A stretch of 23,073 nucleotides of DNA from Bacteroidota bacterium. GTDB lineage: Bacteria; Bacteroidota; Bacteroidia; NS11-12g; UBA9320. How positions within the stretch are numbered: the stretch's first letter is position 1; each line of letters begins with the position of its first letter. The stretch is from the NCBI GenBank assembly GCA_024638525.1, contig JAHEKB010000006.1:1-23073 (forward strand), given 5' to 3'. A program made the translations under genes and the position numbers. The notes under the pieces were generated by a model. It was not told the DNA's origin. It saw only the letters and a list, made by a program, of their open reading frames with translations, and did no database searches. Positions 1 through 8,600 of this stretch are shown one piece after another.

Positions 1-66
1 AAGTTTATCTTGAGCTTGTAAGCCGGTGGCCAGTATGGCTGCGGCTAGCAGAAACATCTTTCGCAT
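1..66 (-). CDS. Exported protein, N-terminal fragment (signal peptide only)
   Basis: On the minus strand an ATG at 66-64 opens 22 codons that run off the left edge. They encode a classic signal peptide: a basic start (MRK), a hydrophobic core (MFLLAAAILATGL) and a probable cleavage site at QAQ/D. This is the usual 'AQ' ending of Bacteroidota Sec signals. No mature domain is visible, so the function cannot be assigned. A well-formed promoter sits directly upstream at 71-100, so the gene looks like its own transcription unit rather than part of the cluster that ends at 121. The fragment is too short for ORF callers, but the signal peptide and promoter together make it convincing. Confidence 0.72.
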   Translation of the reverse strand, partial: MRKMFLLAAAILATGLQAQDKL

Positions 67-70
67 GAAG

Positions 71-100
71 CAAAGATGTAAAAAATTGCATTAGCCCAAA
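71..100 (-). promoter_or_regulatory. Bacteroidota-type promoter for the exported protein at 1-66
   Basis: Read on the minus strand, TTTG (100-97) is followed after 18 nt by CATCTTTG (78-71). This matches the Bacteroidota -33 TTTG and -7 TAnnTTTG pattern with one mismatch. The last G of the -7 element is only 4 nt before the ATG at 66, so transcription should begin at or within a base or two of the start codon. Confidence 0.5.
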
Positions 101-120
101 TCCAGCCTCGATTAAAAGGA

Positions 121-1008
121 CTATTTAAAGCTCGAACTGACTTGGAGTTCTTTTGTTCCGTGTGTCCAGTTGTAGAATCCTTCTCCACTCTTCGCTCCTT
201 TTTTACCGGCATTCACCATATTGACCAAAAGCGGGCAAGGAGCGTATTTTGGATTACCAAAACCATCGTAAAGCACCTCCAAGATGGCCAAACATACATC
301 GAGTCCGATGAAGTCTGCCAAATGCAAAGGACCCATTGGGTGAGCCATTCCCAGTTTCATCACTGTGTCTATTTCTTCCACGCCGCCCACGCCTTCGTGA
401 AGCGTCCAAACGGCCTCATTTATCATAGGCATCAGAATTCTATTTGCTATGAAGCCCGGATAATCATTGGCCATAGCAGGAATCTTCCCTATTTCTTTTG
501 ATAGTGCAATGATGTCTTGAGTCACCTGCTCAGATGTATTGTATCCATTGATTACCTCAACCAATTTCATAACGGGAACCGGATTCATGAAGTGCATACC
601 TATCACTTTATCAGGGCGCCCCGTAACCGATGCGAGTTCTGTAATGGAGATGGATGATGTATTGCTCGCCAATACGCAGTAATCGGGAGCGTATTTATCC
701 ATATCTCTGAATATATTAAATTTTAACTCCTTGTTTTCAGTGGCCGCCTCAACAACTAGATCTGCAGACTTAAGGCCTTCTTCCATCTTTGTAAAGGTGG
801 TGATATTAGACAAGGTAGTCTCCTTGTCCTCACTTGTGATCCTCTCTTTGGCAACCATTCTATCTAAATTTTTAGCGATAGTGGCCATTGCTTTTTCCAA
901 TGCACTTTCACTAATATCAATCAGTGATACTTTATAAGAACGTTGTGCAAATACATGTGCAATCCCATTGCCCATGGTGCCTGATCCAATTACAGAAATA
1001 TTCTTCAT
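121..1008 (-). CDS. 3-hydroxybutyryl-CoA dehydrogenase (3-hydroxyacyl-CoA dehydrogenase family)
   Basis: This 295-residue cytoplasmic enzyme should oxidise (S)-3-hydroxybutyryl-CoA to acetoacetyl-CoA with NAD(P), or run in reverse. The N-terminal Rossmann fold has GSGTMG at residues 8-13, and the C-terminal domain is the usual helical dimerisation domain. The catalytic set of the family is present and correctly spaced: Ser118 (NTSS), His139 (GMHFMNPVP), Glu151 and Asn189 (FIANR). I place the start at the ATG at 1008, because MKNISVIGSG is the normal family N-terminus; the longer reading from 1023 adds only five residues. It is the last gene of the par cluster, 37 nt after the DUF5683 gene. 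A TAnnTTTG motif at 1021-1028 may give it a promoter of its own. No thiolase or crotonase lies alongside, so the pathway direction is not shown by context. Confidence 0.93.
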   Translation of the reverse strand: MKNISVIGSGTMGNGIAHVFAQRSYKVSLIDISESALEKAMATIAKNLDRMVAKERITSEDKETTLSNITTFTKMEEGLKSADLVVEAATENKELKFNIFRDMDKYAPDYCVLASNTSSISITELASVTGRPDKVIGMHFMNPVPVMKLVEVINGYNTSEQVTQDIIALSKEIGKIPAMANDYPGFIANRILMPMINEAVWTLHEGVGGVEEIDTVMKLGMAHPMGPLHLADFIGLDVCLAILEVLYDGFGNPKYAPCPLLVNMVNAGKKGAKSGEGFYNWTHGTKELQVSSSFK

Positions 1009-1020
1009 ATCTATAGCTCG

Positions 1021-1028
1021 CAAAAGTA
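1021..1028 (-). promoter_or_regulatory. Possible -7 element for the hydroxybutyryl-CoA dehydrogenase gene
   Basis: The minus strand reads TACTTTTG, a full TAnnTTTG match, in the 37-nt gap upstream of the ATG at 1008. No good -33 TTTG lies at the expected distance. Such an 8-mer will occur by chance several times in a window of this size, so this is only a candidate internal promoter. Confidence 0.25.
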
Positions 1029-1045
1029 TGCAAGCTGAACAAGAG

Positions 1046-1624
1046 CTAGAAGTTTAAACTGAGTTTTATACCGTGATAGCTGCTGGAGCCAAAACTCGAA
1101 GGTCGTATTTGTGGTTCCCACCTAAAGCTAAGGTCTTCGTTTACCTTGAATTCATACAAATGGGCATCTACGTTAGCGTCAATGATCTGCAATGCGTACA
1201 GACCGAAGAACCCCAGTAATGAAATGTCCTTCAATCGCCTATGGTAATCTCTATAGCTCTTGACAGCGGCATCGGTCAAAAGACTGTAACGAGTGTCAAC
1301 AGTTGCGCTGTCACCGTCTTGTCTCTTTGCATAGGCTTCCTGATAAAAATCCATGCTGTCTTTGTTGGTCTTGTACATATAAATGAGACCTGCTGCTCCA
1401 GCATAAACCAATCCTGCCTTCCAGTACTTTCTGTTGTAAATCTGGCCACTTCCAGGTAAGACGGCTGAAAATAAAGTGGCTTTTTGTGGTCTGCTCAATC
1501 CATTGCTATCTGCACTTGACTTTAGAATACCGTATTCAGCAGGAATCATCGCATGATTTACATGCACTTGGGCATACATACTGAAACTTAAGAAGCTGAT
1601 AAGAATGACTAGGCAGCGATGCAT
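1046..1624 (-). CDS. DUF5683 domain protein (predicted membrane/exported protein)
   Basis: A 192-residue protein with an N-terminal signal sequence (residues 1-18, ending MYAQ) and a region rich in short hydrophobic stretches. Its most recognisable segment is KATLFSAVLPGSGQIYNRKYWKA at about residues 48-70, which is the DUF5683 hallmark (SAxxPGxGQxYNxxYWK). A hydrophobic segment follows at about 71-84 (GLVYAGAAGLIYMY), and another lies near 136-146 (LLGFFGLYALQ). The family is of unknown function, Bacteroidota-specific, and is commonly found directly after parB, which is the case here: parB ends only 14 nt upstream. The location suggests co-expression with the partition genes but does not prove a role in segregation. 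In related genomes dapB and lepB often come next, but here a hydroxybutyryl-CoA dehydrogenase does. Confidence 0.85.
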   Translation of the reverse strand: MHRCLVILISFLSFSMYAQVHVNHAMIPAEYGILKSSADSNGLSRPQKATLFSAVLPGSGQIYNRKYWKAGLVYAGAAGLIYMYKTNKDSMDFYQEAYAKRQDGDSATVDTRYSLLTDAAVKSYRDYHRRLKDISLLGFFGLYALQIIDANVDAHLYEFKVNEDLSFRWEPQIRPSSFGSSSYHGIKLSLNF

Positions 1625-1638
1625 CTAAACAAATATCG

Positions 1639-2517
1639 TTAATCCAGCTGTTCTAGTATCTGCTTTAGATGATCCTTGGAATTAAAGTTGATGATAATAC
1701 TGCCACGCTCTTTAGACCTAGACTTATACCTAATGTCCGCCTCGAGCTTTTTTGCCAATATGTTTTTATGAGCAATGAACTCCGAGAAATCAAAATAGGT
1801 CGCTTCTTTCTGTAAGCCATCCGGTTCCAATTCTTTCTCATCCCGCACCATTTGCTCTACTTGCCTTACTGAGAGGTTTCCCTGCATGGCCGCTTTGAAC
1901 AATTTCTGTTGAATATTTGAATCTTCAACATTGATCAATGCTCGAGCATGACCCATCATCAATTGCCCGTCTTTTATTGCCAGCTGGATTTCATCTGGAA
2001 GTTTTAGTAGTCGCAAGTAGTTATTGACGGTACTGCGTTTCTTCCCTACTCGTTCTCCCAACTCCTCCTGTTTGAGACCGCATTCATCTAAAAGACGCCT
2101 ATAGCTCAATGAAATTTCAATGGCATTGAGGTCCTGTCGCTGGATATTCTCAATTAAGGCCATCTCCAACATCTGCTGATCATCGGCCAACCTTATGTAA
2201 GCAGGTATATGTGTTTGGCCTGCTATTATAGAAGCCCTAGTTCTGCGCTCACCACTGATAATCTCATATTTCTCATAACCTATCTTTCTAACTGTAATAG
2301 GTTGAATAATACCATGAATTTTAATGGAATCAGCAAGTTCATCCAAGGCGTCTTGATCAAACTCTACCCTGGGTTGAAAAGGATTTGCTACAATTTGACT
2401 GATAGGAATCTCTGCAATGGAATGCAGAGCTTTCGGTTCTACCGAAGTTATATCTGTATCAGCGCTCTCTAACAGAGCGCTCAATCCCCTACCCATAGCT
2501 GGTTTGTTCTTAGCCAT
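1639..2517 (-). CDS. parB: Chromosome partitioning protein ParB (Spo0J family)
   Basis: A 292-residue ParB that should bind centromere-like parS sites, spread as a CTP-dependent clamp and recruit SMC/ParA for origin segregation. The N-terminal ParB/Srx domain (about 35-130) carries the nucleotide-binding motif GERRTRA at 89-95 and the ENIQR motif at 123-127. A helix-turn-helix lies at about 147-171 (QEELGERVGKKRSTVNNYLR), followed by GHARAL at 189-194. The last ~45 residues are the dimerisation region. The start codon overlaps the parA stop by one base (TAATG), so translation is probably coupled. MAKNKPAMGRGLSALL is the standard ParB N-terminus, which fixes the start. I did not find a parS-like palindrome in the window. 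Confidence 0.97.
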   Translation of the reverse strand: MAKNKPAMGRGLSALLESADTDITSVEPKALHSIAEIPISQIVANPFQPRVEFDQDALDELADSIKIHGIIQPITVRKIGYEKYEIISGERRTRASIIAGQTHIPAYIRLADDQQMLEMALIENIQRQDLNAIEISLSYRRLLDECGLKQEELGERVGKKRSTVNNYLRLLKLPDEIQLAIKDGQLMMGHARALINVEDSNIQQKLFKAAMQGNLSVRQVEQMVRDEKELEPDGLQKEATYFDFSEFIAHKNILAKKLEADIRYKSRSKERGSIIINFNSKDHLKQILEQLD

Positions 2518-3317
2518 TATTGAATAATCCTTTCTTCTTCGCTAATCTTAGTCATTCCGTTTTTCTGCAGTATTTCTCTAGCTAGATTGAGGTATCCAAC
2601 ACTGCCTGTGGCACTGGCATCGTGCTCCAATACCGGAACACCATAGCTAGGTGCTTCACTCAAAGTGGTATTTCGTTTGATAATGGTATCAAAAACCAAT
2701 TCCTGGAAATGCAGCTTTACCTCTTCAACCACTTGGTTAGATAATCGAAGACGGGAGTCATACATAGTGAGCAATAATCCTTCGATTTCTAAATTTGGAT
2801 TGATGCTTCTCTGAACTATCTTAATGGTATTTAAGAGCTTGCCAAGGCCTTCGAGGGCAAAGTACTCGCATTGTACGGGAATGATCACCGAATTGGCCGC
2901 GGCCAAGGCATTTGTCGTTATCAGACCCAGTGAAGGGCTACAATCTACAATGATGAAATCATAGCTCTTCTTAATTCTTTCCAGTATGCGGTCTAAAACT
3001 CGTTCTCGATTGGGTAGGTCGATCATTTCTATTTCCGCTCCGACAAGATCAATGTTTGCCGGCAGTATTTTCAAATACTCGTACTTGGTGTCCAAAATGG
3101 CATCTGAAGGATTGAGGTCCTGAACCAATAATTCGTAGAGTCCAAGACGCACATTTTTGGGGTCAAAGCCAAGATGCGATGTTGAATTCGCCTGTGGATC
3201 TCCGTCTACGAGCAGTACTCTATTCTCTAGGACGGCCAGACTATATGCCAGATTGATAGCAGTGGTAGTCTTGCCTACCCCTCCTTTTTGATTTGCTACA
3301 CAAATGATTTTTGCCAT
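2517..3317 (-). CDS. parA: Chromosome partitioning ATPase ParA (Soj family)
   Basis: A 266-residue Walker-type ATPase working with ParB in origin segregation. The deviant Walker A motif KGGVGKTT spans residues 11-18. The signature VDGDPQANST lies at 37-46, and the Walker B/switch region IIVDCSPSLG at 122-131. Length and architecture are those of chromosomal Soj rather than plasmid ParA, since there is no extra N-terminal HTH. It starts one base after the stop of the UPF0173 hydrolase gene upstream, and its own stop overlaps the parB start. This indicates a single transcript running from about 4002 down to at least the DUF5683 gene. Confidence 0.97.
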   Translation of the reverse strand: MAKIICVANQKGGVGKTTTAINLAYSLAVLENRVLLVDGDPQANSTSHLGFDPKNVRLGLYELLVQDLNPSDAILDTKYEYLKILPANIDLVGAEIEMIDLPNRERVLDRILERIKKSYDFIIVDCSPSLGLITTNALAAANSVIIPVQCEYFALEGLGKLLNTIKIVQRSINPNLEIEGLLLTMYDSRLRLSNQVVEEVKLHFQELVFDTIIKRNTTLSEAPSYGVPVLEHDASATGSVGYLNLAREILQKNGMTKISEEERIIQ

Positions 3318-3318
3318 G

Positions 3319-4002
3319 TTAAAATTCGATTGTTTCGTTAATGTTCAATAAATGGAGGCGAAGACCATTCTCCTCAAAACTGTTCTTTGCCCTTTGTTGG
3401 TCTATTTCAATAGGCGGAAATGTGTTGTAGTGCATACCTATGATATCATCACAACGCACAAATTCAGCAGCCCGTATGGCATCTTCTATTCCCATGGTGA
3501 AATGATCGCCAATGGGCAGGAGCGCAAATCCAAGCTTAAAGTCAGAGGCAATCAATTGCATATCAAAATGCAAGGCAGTATCTCCAGCATAATAAAAACA
3601 ATCTTCTTCATTATAGACCACAAATCCCGCTGGGCTTCCACCGGCAGAACCGTCTGGAAATGTAGAAGAATGGACCGCAGATACCATTTTGCTCTTTGCA
3701 AAACCAAGATTAACCGTTCCTCCGATATTCATGGGTATGGTGTGCTGAATGTCTTGCTTAGCCAGCCATTCGTGAATTTCAAAACTGCAAACCACCAAGG
3801 CTCCAGAACGATTGGCGATCTCCACAAGATCTGCAACATGATCTCCATGAGCGTGAGAAACCATGATCACATCGGGTTGGATGGAATCAACATCTACATC
3901 CTTTGCCAAAGGATTGGGTTTAATAAATGGATCGAAGAGTATATTTTTACCCCCGGTTTTCACCATAAAACAAGAATGTCCGTAAAATCTTACCTCTGCC
4001 AC
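3319..4002 (-). CDS. UPF0173 metal-dependent hydrolase (metallo-beta-lactamase fold)
   Basis: A 227-residue metallo-beta-lactamase-fold hydrolase of the UPF0173 family. The N-terminus VRFYGHSCFMV is typical of the family. The metal-binding HxHxDH motif is present as HAHGDH at residues 50-55, and further likely metal ligands lie in YAGDTALH and in IGMHYNTFPP near the C-terminus. The physiological substrate of the family is unknown. The start codon is GTG (4002-4000); no in-frame ATG gives a better family N-terminus. It is the first gene of the parAB transcription unit, with a one-base gap to parA. A good -7 motif lies at 4026-4033. Its start region overlaps the divergent solute-binding protein gene if that gene begins at the only in-frame ATG. 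Confidence 0.9.
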   Translation of the reverse strand: MAEVRFYGHSCFMVKTGGKNILFDPFIKPNPLAKDVDVDSIQPDVIMVSHAHGDHVADLVEIANRSGALVVCSFEIHEWLAKQDIQHTIPMNIGGTVNLGFAKSKMVSAVHSSTFPDGSAGGSPAGFVVYNEEDCFYYAGDTALHFDMQLIASDFKLGFALLPIGDHFTMGIEDAIRAAEFVRCDDIIGMHYNTFPPIEIDQQRAKNSFEENGLRLHLLNINETIEF

Positions 4003-5619
4003 TTCTTTAAATCGATTCTGTCAGCCAAAGCTAAATACAAACGGACGTTAGAAATAAACAGCTTGTTCTTAGTTATTAACAGCCTTGTCCTGTTGATTTC
4101 TTGCCAAAATCAACCTTTGAACGAGGACAAACTGATCTTTAGATACAACAGCTCCTCAGGAATCAGTTCATTGGATCCGGCTTTTGCCAGAACACAGGAA
4201 AACATAAGAGCTGTAAATCAGTTGTTTAACGGCCTAATTCAGCTTGATAGCAAGCTTCAACCAAGCCCCTGTATTGCAAAATCGTGGACTATAACAGACA
4301 GTGGCAAATTGTATACTTTTCAGCTCAGAAATGACGTATTTTTCCACAAACACCCCCTATTTGAATCAGAGAATAAAAGGCGACTTAGTGCAAGTGATGT
4401 GGTTTATAGCTTTAATCGAATCATAGATCCTAAAACGGCCTCGGACGGAGCTTGGATATTCAATGGCCTCGTAGATTCTTCCAACGCCTTTAGAGCCCTT
4501 GATGATAGTACTGTGCAAATTAGATTGCAACGTCCGTTTGGTCCCTTTCTCAACCTTTTGAGTATGGCCTACTGCTATATAGTGCCTTTAGATATCGCTT
4601 CCAAGGCAAGCGATTTTGGTAAACATCCAATTGGAACTGGACCATTTCAGTTTTCAAATTGGGCAGAAGGAATAAGACTTAACTTCATTGCAAATCCTGA
4701 ATACTTTGAACCGAACATTCCAAAAATCGACGCCGTTTCTGTGAGTTTCGTCCAAAGCAAGCAAACTGCTTTGCTCAAATACATACAGGGAGAATTGGAC
4801 GTTTTTAGCGGTTTAGAAAGCTCATTTAAAGATGAGATCCTGAATCCTGACGGAAGTCTACGTGCGAAGTACCAAAATACTCACCTTTTAATGAAAGTTC
4901 CCTTTCTAAATACAGAGTATTTGGCATTTAACATGCAGTCAGAGAAATTTAAGGAATTGAAACTGCGCAAAGCCATAAATCTGGCCATCGATAAGCAGGC
5001 CATGATTCATTACCTCAGAAACAATATTGGCAAAGCTGCATTCGGGGGCTTTGTCCCGCTGGGAATGGATGGCCATATACCCACTTTTAACAATCGGATG
5101 AACAAAGACTCTGCAAGAGGACTGCTTGCTGACTTAGGGTCAGAATACAAAGAAATAAAGCTGGTCACTACTAAAGATTACTTGGATCTATGTGTCTTGG
5201 TTCAAAAGGATCTCGCAGAAGTCGGTATTGAGCTTGCCATTGACGTTGTGCCCTCCAGTATGTTGAAGCAGCAAAAGAGTGCAGGAGATGTAGCCTTTTT
5301 CAGATCCAGTTGGATCGCGGATTATCCAGATGCCGAGAATTACTTAGCGTGTTTCTACTCAAAGAATAAAGCGCCGAACGGCCCCAATTACACCAGATTT
5401 GACCATCCGGAATTTGACCGTATTTACGAAGAGTTGCGCGTTTGTGAGGAAAGGGAGGAGAAACTAGAACTCATCTTAAAACTCGAAAACATCTTGCAAA
5501 ATGAGCTGCCTTTTGTTCTTCTTTTCTATGACGAAAGCCCTTGGATTTACAGAAAAGAATTAAAAGGTCTCAGCATCAATCCAATGAATCACATGGACTT
5601 GCGTAGGGTGTATTGGTAA
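3976..5619 (+). CDS. ABC-type solute-binding lipoprotein, family 5 (peptide/nickel type)
   Basis: About 547 residues, a family-5 extracytoplasmic binding protein of the DppA/OppA type. The body opens with RYNSSSGISSLDPAFARTQE, and SASDVVYSFNRIIDPKTASD corresponds to the family signature. Further on come HPIGTGPFQFSNW and the C-terminal lobe (LRKAINLAIDKQAMI, TRFDHPEFDRIYEEL). A lipobox (LLISC, Cys at residue 43 from the 3976 ATG) implies an outer- or inner-membrane lipoprotein. The start is uncertain. The ATG at 3976 gives an unusually long n-region and overlaps the divergent hydrolase gene by 27 nt. A CTG or TTG further in would give a normal lipoprotein signal (for example from SAKAKYKRTLEINSLFLV). 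The open frame extends upstream to 3352, but that part is antisense to the hydrolase gene and is not real. No permease or ATPase genes lie nearby, so this is an orphan. It ends 3 nt from the convergent gene. Confidence 0.88.
   Translation: MSVKSYLCHFFKSILSAKAKYKRTLEINSLFLVINSLVLLISCQNQPLNEDKLIFRYNSSSGISSLDPAFARTQENIRAVNQLFNGLIQLDSKLQPSPCIAKSWTITDSGKLYTFQLRNDVFFHKHPLFESENKRRLSASDVVYSFNRIIDPKTASDGAWIFNGLVDSSNAFRALDDSTVQIRLQRPFGPFLNLLSMAYCYIVPLDIASKASDFGKHPIGTGPFQFSNWAEGIRLNFIANPEYFEPNIPKIDAVSVSFVQSKQTALLKYIQGELDVFSGLESSFKDEILNPDGSLRAKYQNTHLLMKVPFLNTEYLAFNMQSEKFKELKLRKAINLAIDKQAMIHYLRNNIGKAAFGGFVPLGMDGHIPTFNNRMNKDSARGLLADLGSEYKEIKLVTTKDYLDLCVLVQKDLAEVGIELAIDVVPSSMLKQQKSAGDVAFFRSSWIADYPDAENYLACFYSKNKAPNGPNYTRFDHPEFDRIYEELRVCEEREEKLELILKLENILQNELPFVLLFYDESPWIYRKELKGLSINPMNHMDLRRVYW
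4026..4033 (-). promoter_or_regulatory. -7 element of the promoter for UPF0173-parA-parB
   Basis: The minus strand reads TAGCTTTG, a full TAnnTTTG match, 23 nt upstream of the GTG start at 4002. The -33 region is only T-rich. It lies inside the 5' part of the divergent lipoprotein ORF. Confidence 0.4.
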
Positions 5620-5622
5620 ACT

Positions 5623-8600
5623 CTATTCAATGATCAACTTGACCATTGTGCTCGAGTGTTGAATTGCAATATTCAAGTAATATGCACCTGGACTTAATCC
5701 CTCAACAGATACGACATAAGACCAATCCCTAATGGTTTTATCGACTTTATAGCTTCTGACTTCTTTGCCATAAAGGTCAGTGAGATGTAAGTGGACTAGA
5801 CCCTCTAAGCTATTGCTCATGCGCAAGTTCACATTATCGCTGCTTGGATTTGGATAAAAGTTAAGAGTATTCAAGAGCAAGTCCTCTACCTGGCCGATAG
5901 GAATTTCTATGGTGACATTAAGGCTTATTTCCCTGCTACCACAATCATTTTCGGCTATTAATCGGATGGTATAGACACCATCTTCGGCATAAACATGATT
6001 GGGATTAACCTCATTGCTGCTATCTCCATCGCCAAAATACCATTTGTACATATTGGCGTACAATGAAGTATTGCTCAATTGAATGGAATCAACCCACTTT
6101 GCCGTATCAAATGATGCAATTGGTAGAGGATTCACGCTCACTTTTACAGAGTCTTCGTCACTACAACCGTTGAGGCTAATTACTTCGACATAATAAGTTT
6201 GGTCAGAAGAAGGTGAGACATTTATAGAAGCCTGAGATTCTTGAGTACTCCATTGATAGATATCGCCACCAGATGCCTTCAAATTAGCAATTCCGCCCTC
6301 ACAAATAACGGTGTCTTCACTCACTTCAGCGAGTGGTGGAATATAAACATCCACATGGACCGTATCCCTTTGTTCACAACCGTTTACGTTTTTTGCCACA
6401 GCTATGTAGTCAGCAATCTTTATCACTCGAAGGGCGAGTACGGAATCCGATCCCTGTCCTTCCCAATACAGAGAATCAGCTCCACTGGCTATTAAATACA
6501 AGCTGTCTGTGAAACAAGCACCAGTATCTTCAGGAAGATTCAAATCAGGTGCATCCATGACCATCAATTGAACTGAATCGCGGTCTTCACAATTTAACGC
6601 ATTAAAACCGCTTACCACATAATAACCACTTTCCTCAGCTATAAGCTGATAAACCGAATCCGATGGTCCTGTGCGCCATTGGTAGCTCATCGCCCCACTT
6701 GCAATGAATTCCACCACTTCTCCTTCGCAGACGCTGGTATCACCCTCGACCATTACGTTCACTTCTGACACTTCTATATCTATTTGTGCAGTTCTGTAGC
6801 AGCCATTACTGGAGTCAATTCTCACAGCAAAACTACTATCCGAAAACAATTGAACTTGGTAATCCTGATTGCTTGGTCCCCCTGACCACTGATAAGAATT
6901 TAGTGTAGAGACCTTCAGGGTAATACTATCTCGGAGACAAACCGTAGTATCTTCACTCACTTCAAAATGAGGCCCCGGCTTAACGGTTATAAATCTGGAA
7001 GCTGAATCTTTAAAACCACATTGATTGCTGCCAATCAGAGTTATCCATTGGCTGCTGTCTAGAGAAGCAAAGGTGACCGCAGACTTATAATTGCCAAATG
7101 CAGAGGCTGGACTCCACTCAAATGTGCTTGCTCCGCTTGCATTCACAAGCAGACTGTTTTTCTGACAAATGGTGTCAGATGCCATATTCACCATTACATC
7201 AGGTGTCCGCACTATACCGAAGTTCATTCTCAAGAGGTAGCAAACCTCAAATCCAGCGACCTCTATTGGCGTCCATGTTGTTGCTCCTGCACCTCTATAA
7301 AAAACGGTATTTGGTCTGAAACCAGAAGCTTCCATACTCAAACCAATATTATTTGTGCCTTTCTGTTCTACAACTGCAAAGTATTTTCCAGCATCTAATA
7401 CCTTCTCACAATTCAGACGAATACTGTACCACTGAGCTGTGCCGGATAAAACTATCGACTGACTTGTTGCGACCAAAGCGCCGGGCAACGTGTCAAATTC
7501 ATAGAGATAAACCTTTGCGGAATCGCCGCTAGCACCTCCGGCAAAAAATGAAATAGAGCTCAATGTATCCTCTGCGTTTAGCTCAAACATTTGCCCTAAA
7601 AAGCCAGTAGCTCCATTGAATCCAACACCTGCAATGGAGCTGCTGTTCTCTCTTGCCAACACACTATCAGACACTATTAAAGATGTCCAAGCTGTATCAT
7701 TGATTGCAAAACTATCTGACTCATTGATCTCCGCGATGCACTGAAAATTTTTCAAACCAACGGTGCTTGGTGAATAAGCAGTGATTACTCTTCCTGATGC
7801 AGTATCAAAACTGGCTATACTGCCCAAGCTAATATCAGAATTATAGGATCCTTCACTTACATTGACTTTAACTCCAGTTATTTGATTTATACCCTCGTTT
7901 TTAACCAATGCTGAGACCCAGACGGAATCAACTTGAGATAAAGGGCTTATGGGATAATCTGTATTTGAATGAGTGGCTTCTTGCAATACAGCATCGTAGC
8001 GTGGCGGATCATAGGTTTCTATTTGCGCATTATCAATGCAGATATCACTTCTGAAATTTGAACCTGTAATGCCTCTTATTCTCAGGTGAACACTGTCTGA
8101 ATTGAATTGAGCCATATTGAGTATGATCTGATTCCAATTTGAATCTATTTGACCAATTTGAACATACTGATCATTATACCATTGATTGTCATCAAAGACG
8201 TCAATATGAAATGATCCTATCCCATCACCGAACATATGAACATGAATCTTTAGCCGAAAGAAACTGTCTTGTCCCGAAAAGTCAAAGGATGGACTCAATA
8301 ATCCCACTTCTGTATTACCGCAGCCAGAAGCCTCAGTATATAAGTAATGACCTCCTATTGTTCCTGGATTCACATCGGTACCTATTCCTACTCCACTTGT
8401 GGTACTTGTAGAACCAGGTCCCGTCGAAACGGATGTAGTTCCAGCCGTATCTGATCTCCAATCTCCGTCGTCAGTTGTAATTTGTGTCCAGCCATTTGCA
8501 TTCATCCCACCAGGGGTTACACAACTTCCCACAGTTTGCACAAGAGTGAAATCTTCAAAATCTTCTACATAAGGATATGCAGTAATCTGGGCTTGACTTA

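Noticed and set aside
3352..3975. Open plus-strand frame that would extend the solute-binding protein by 208 residues
   Set aside because: It is entirely antisense to the UPF0173 hydrolase gene, has no signal or domain, and the lipobox lies downstream of it.
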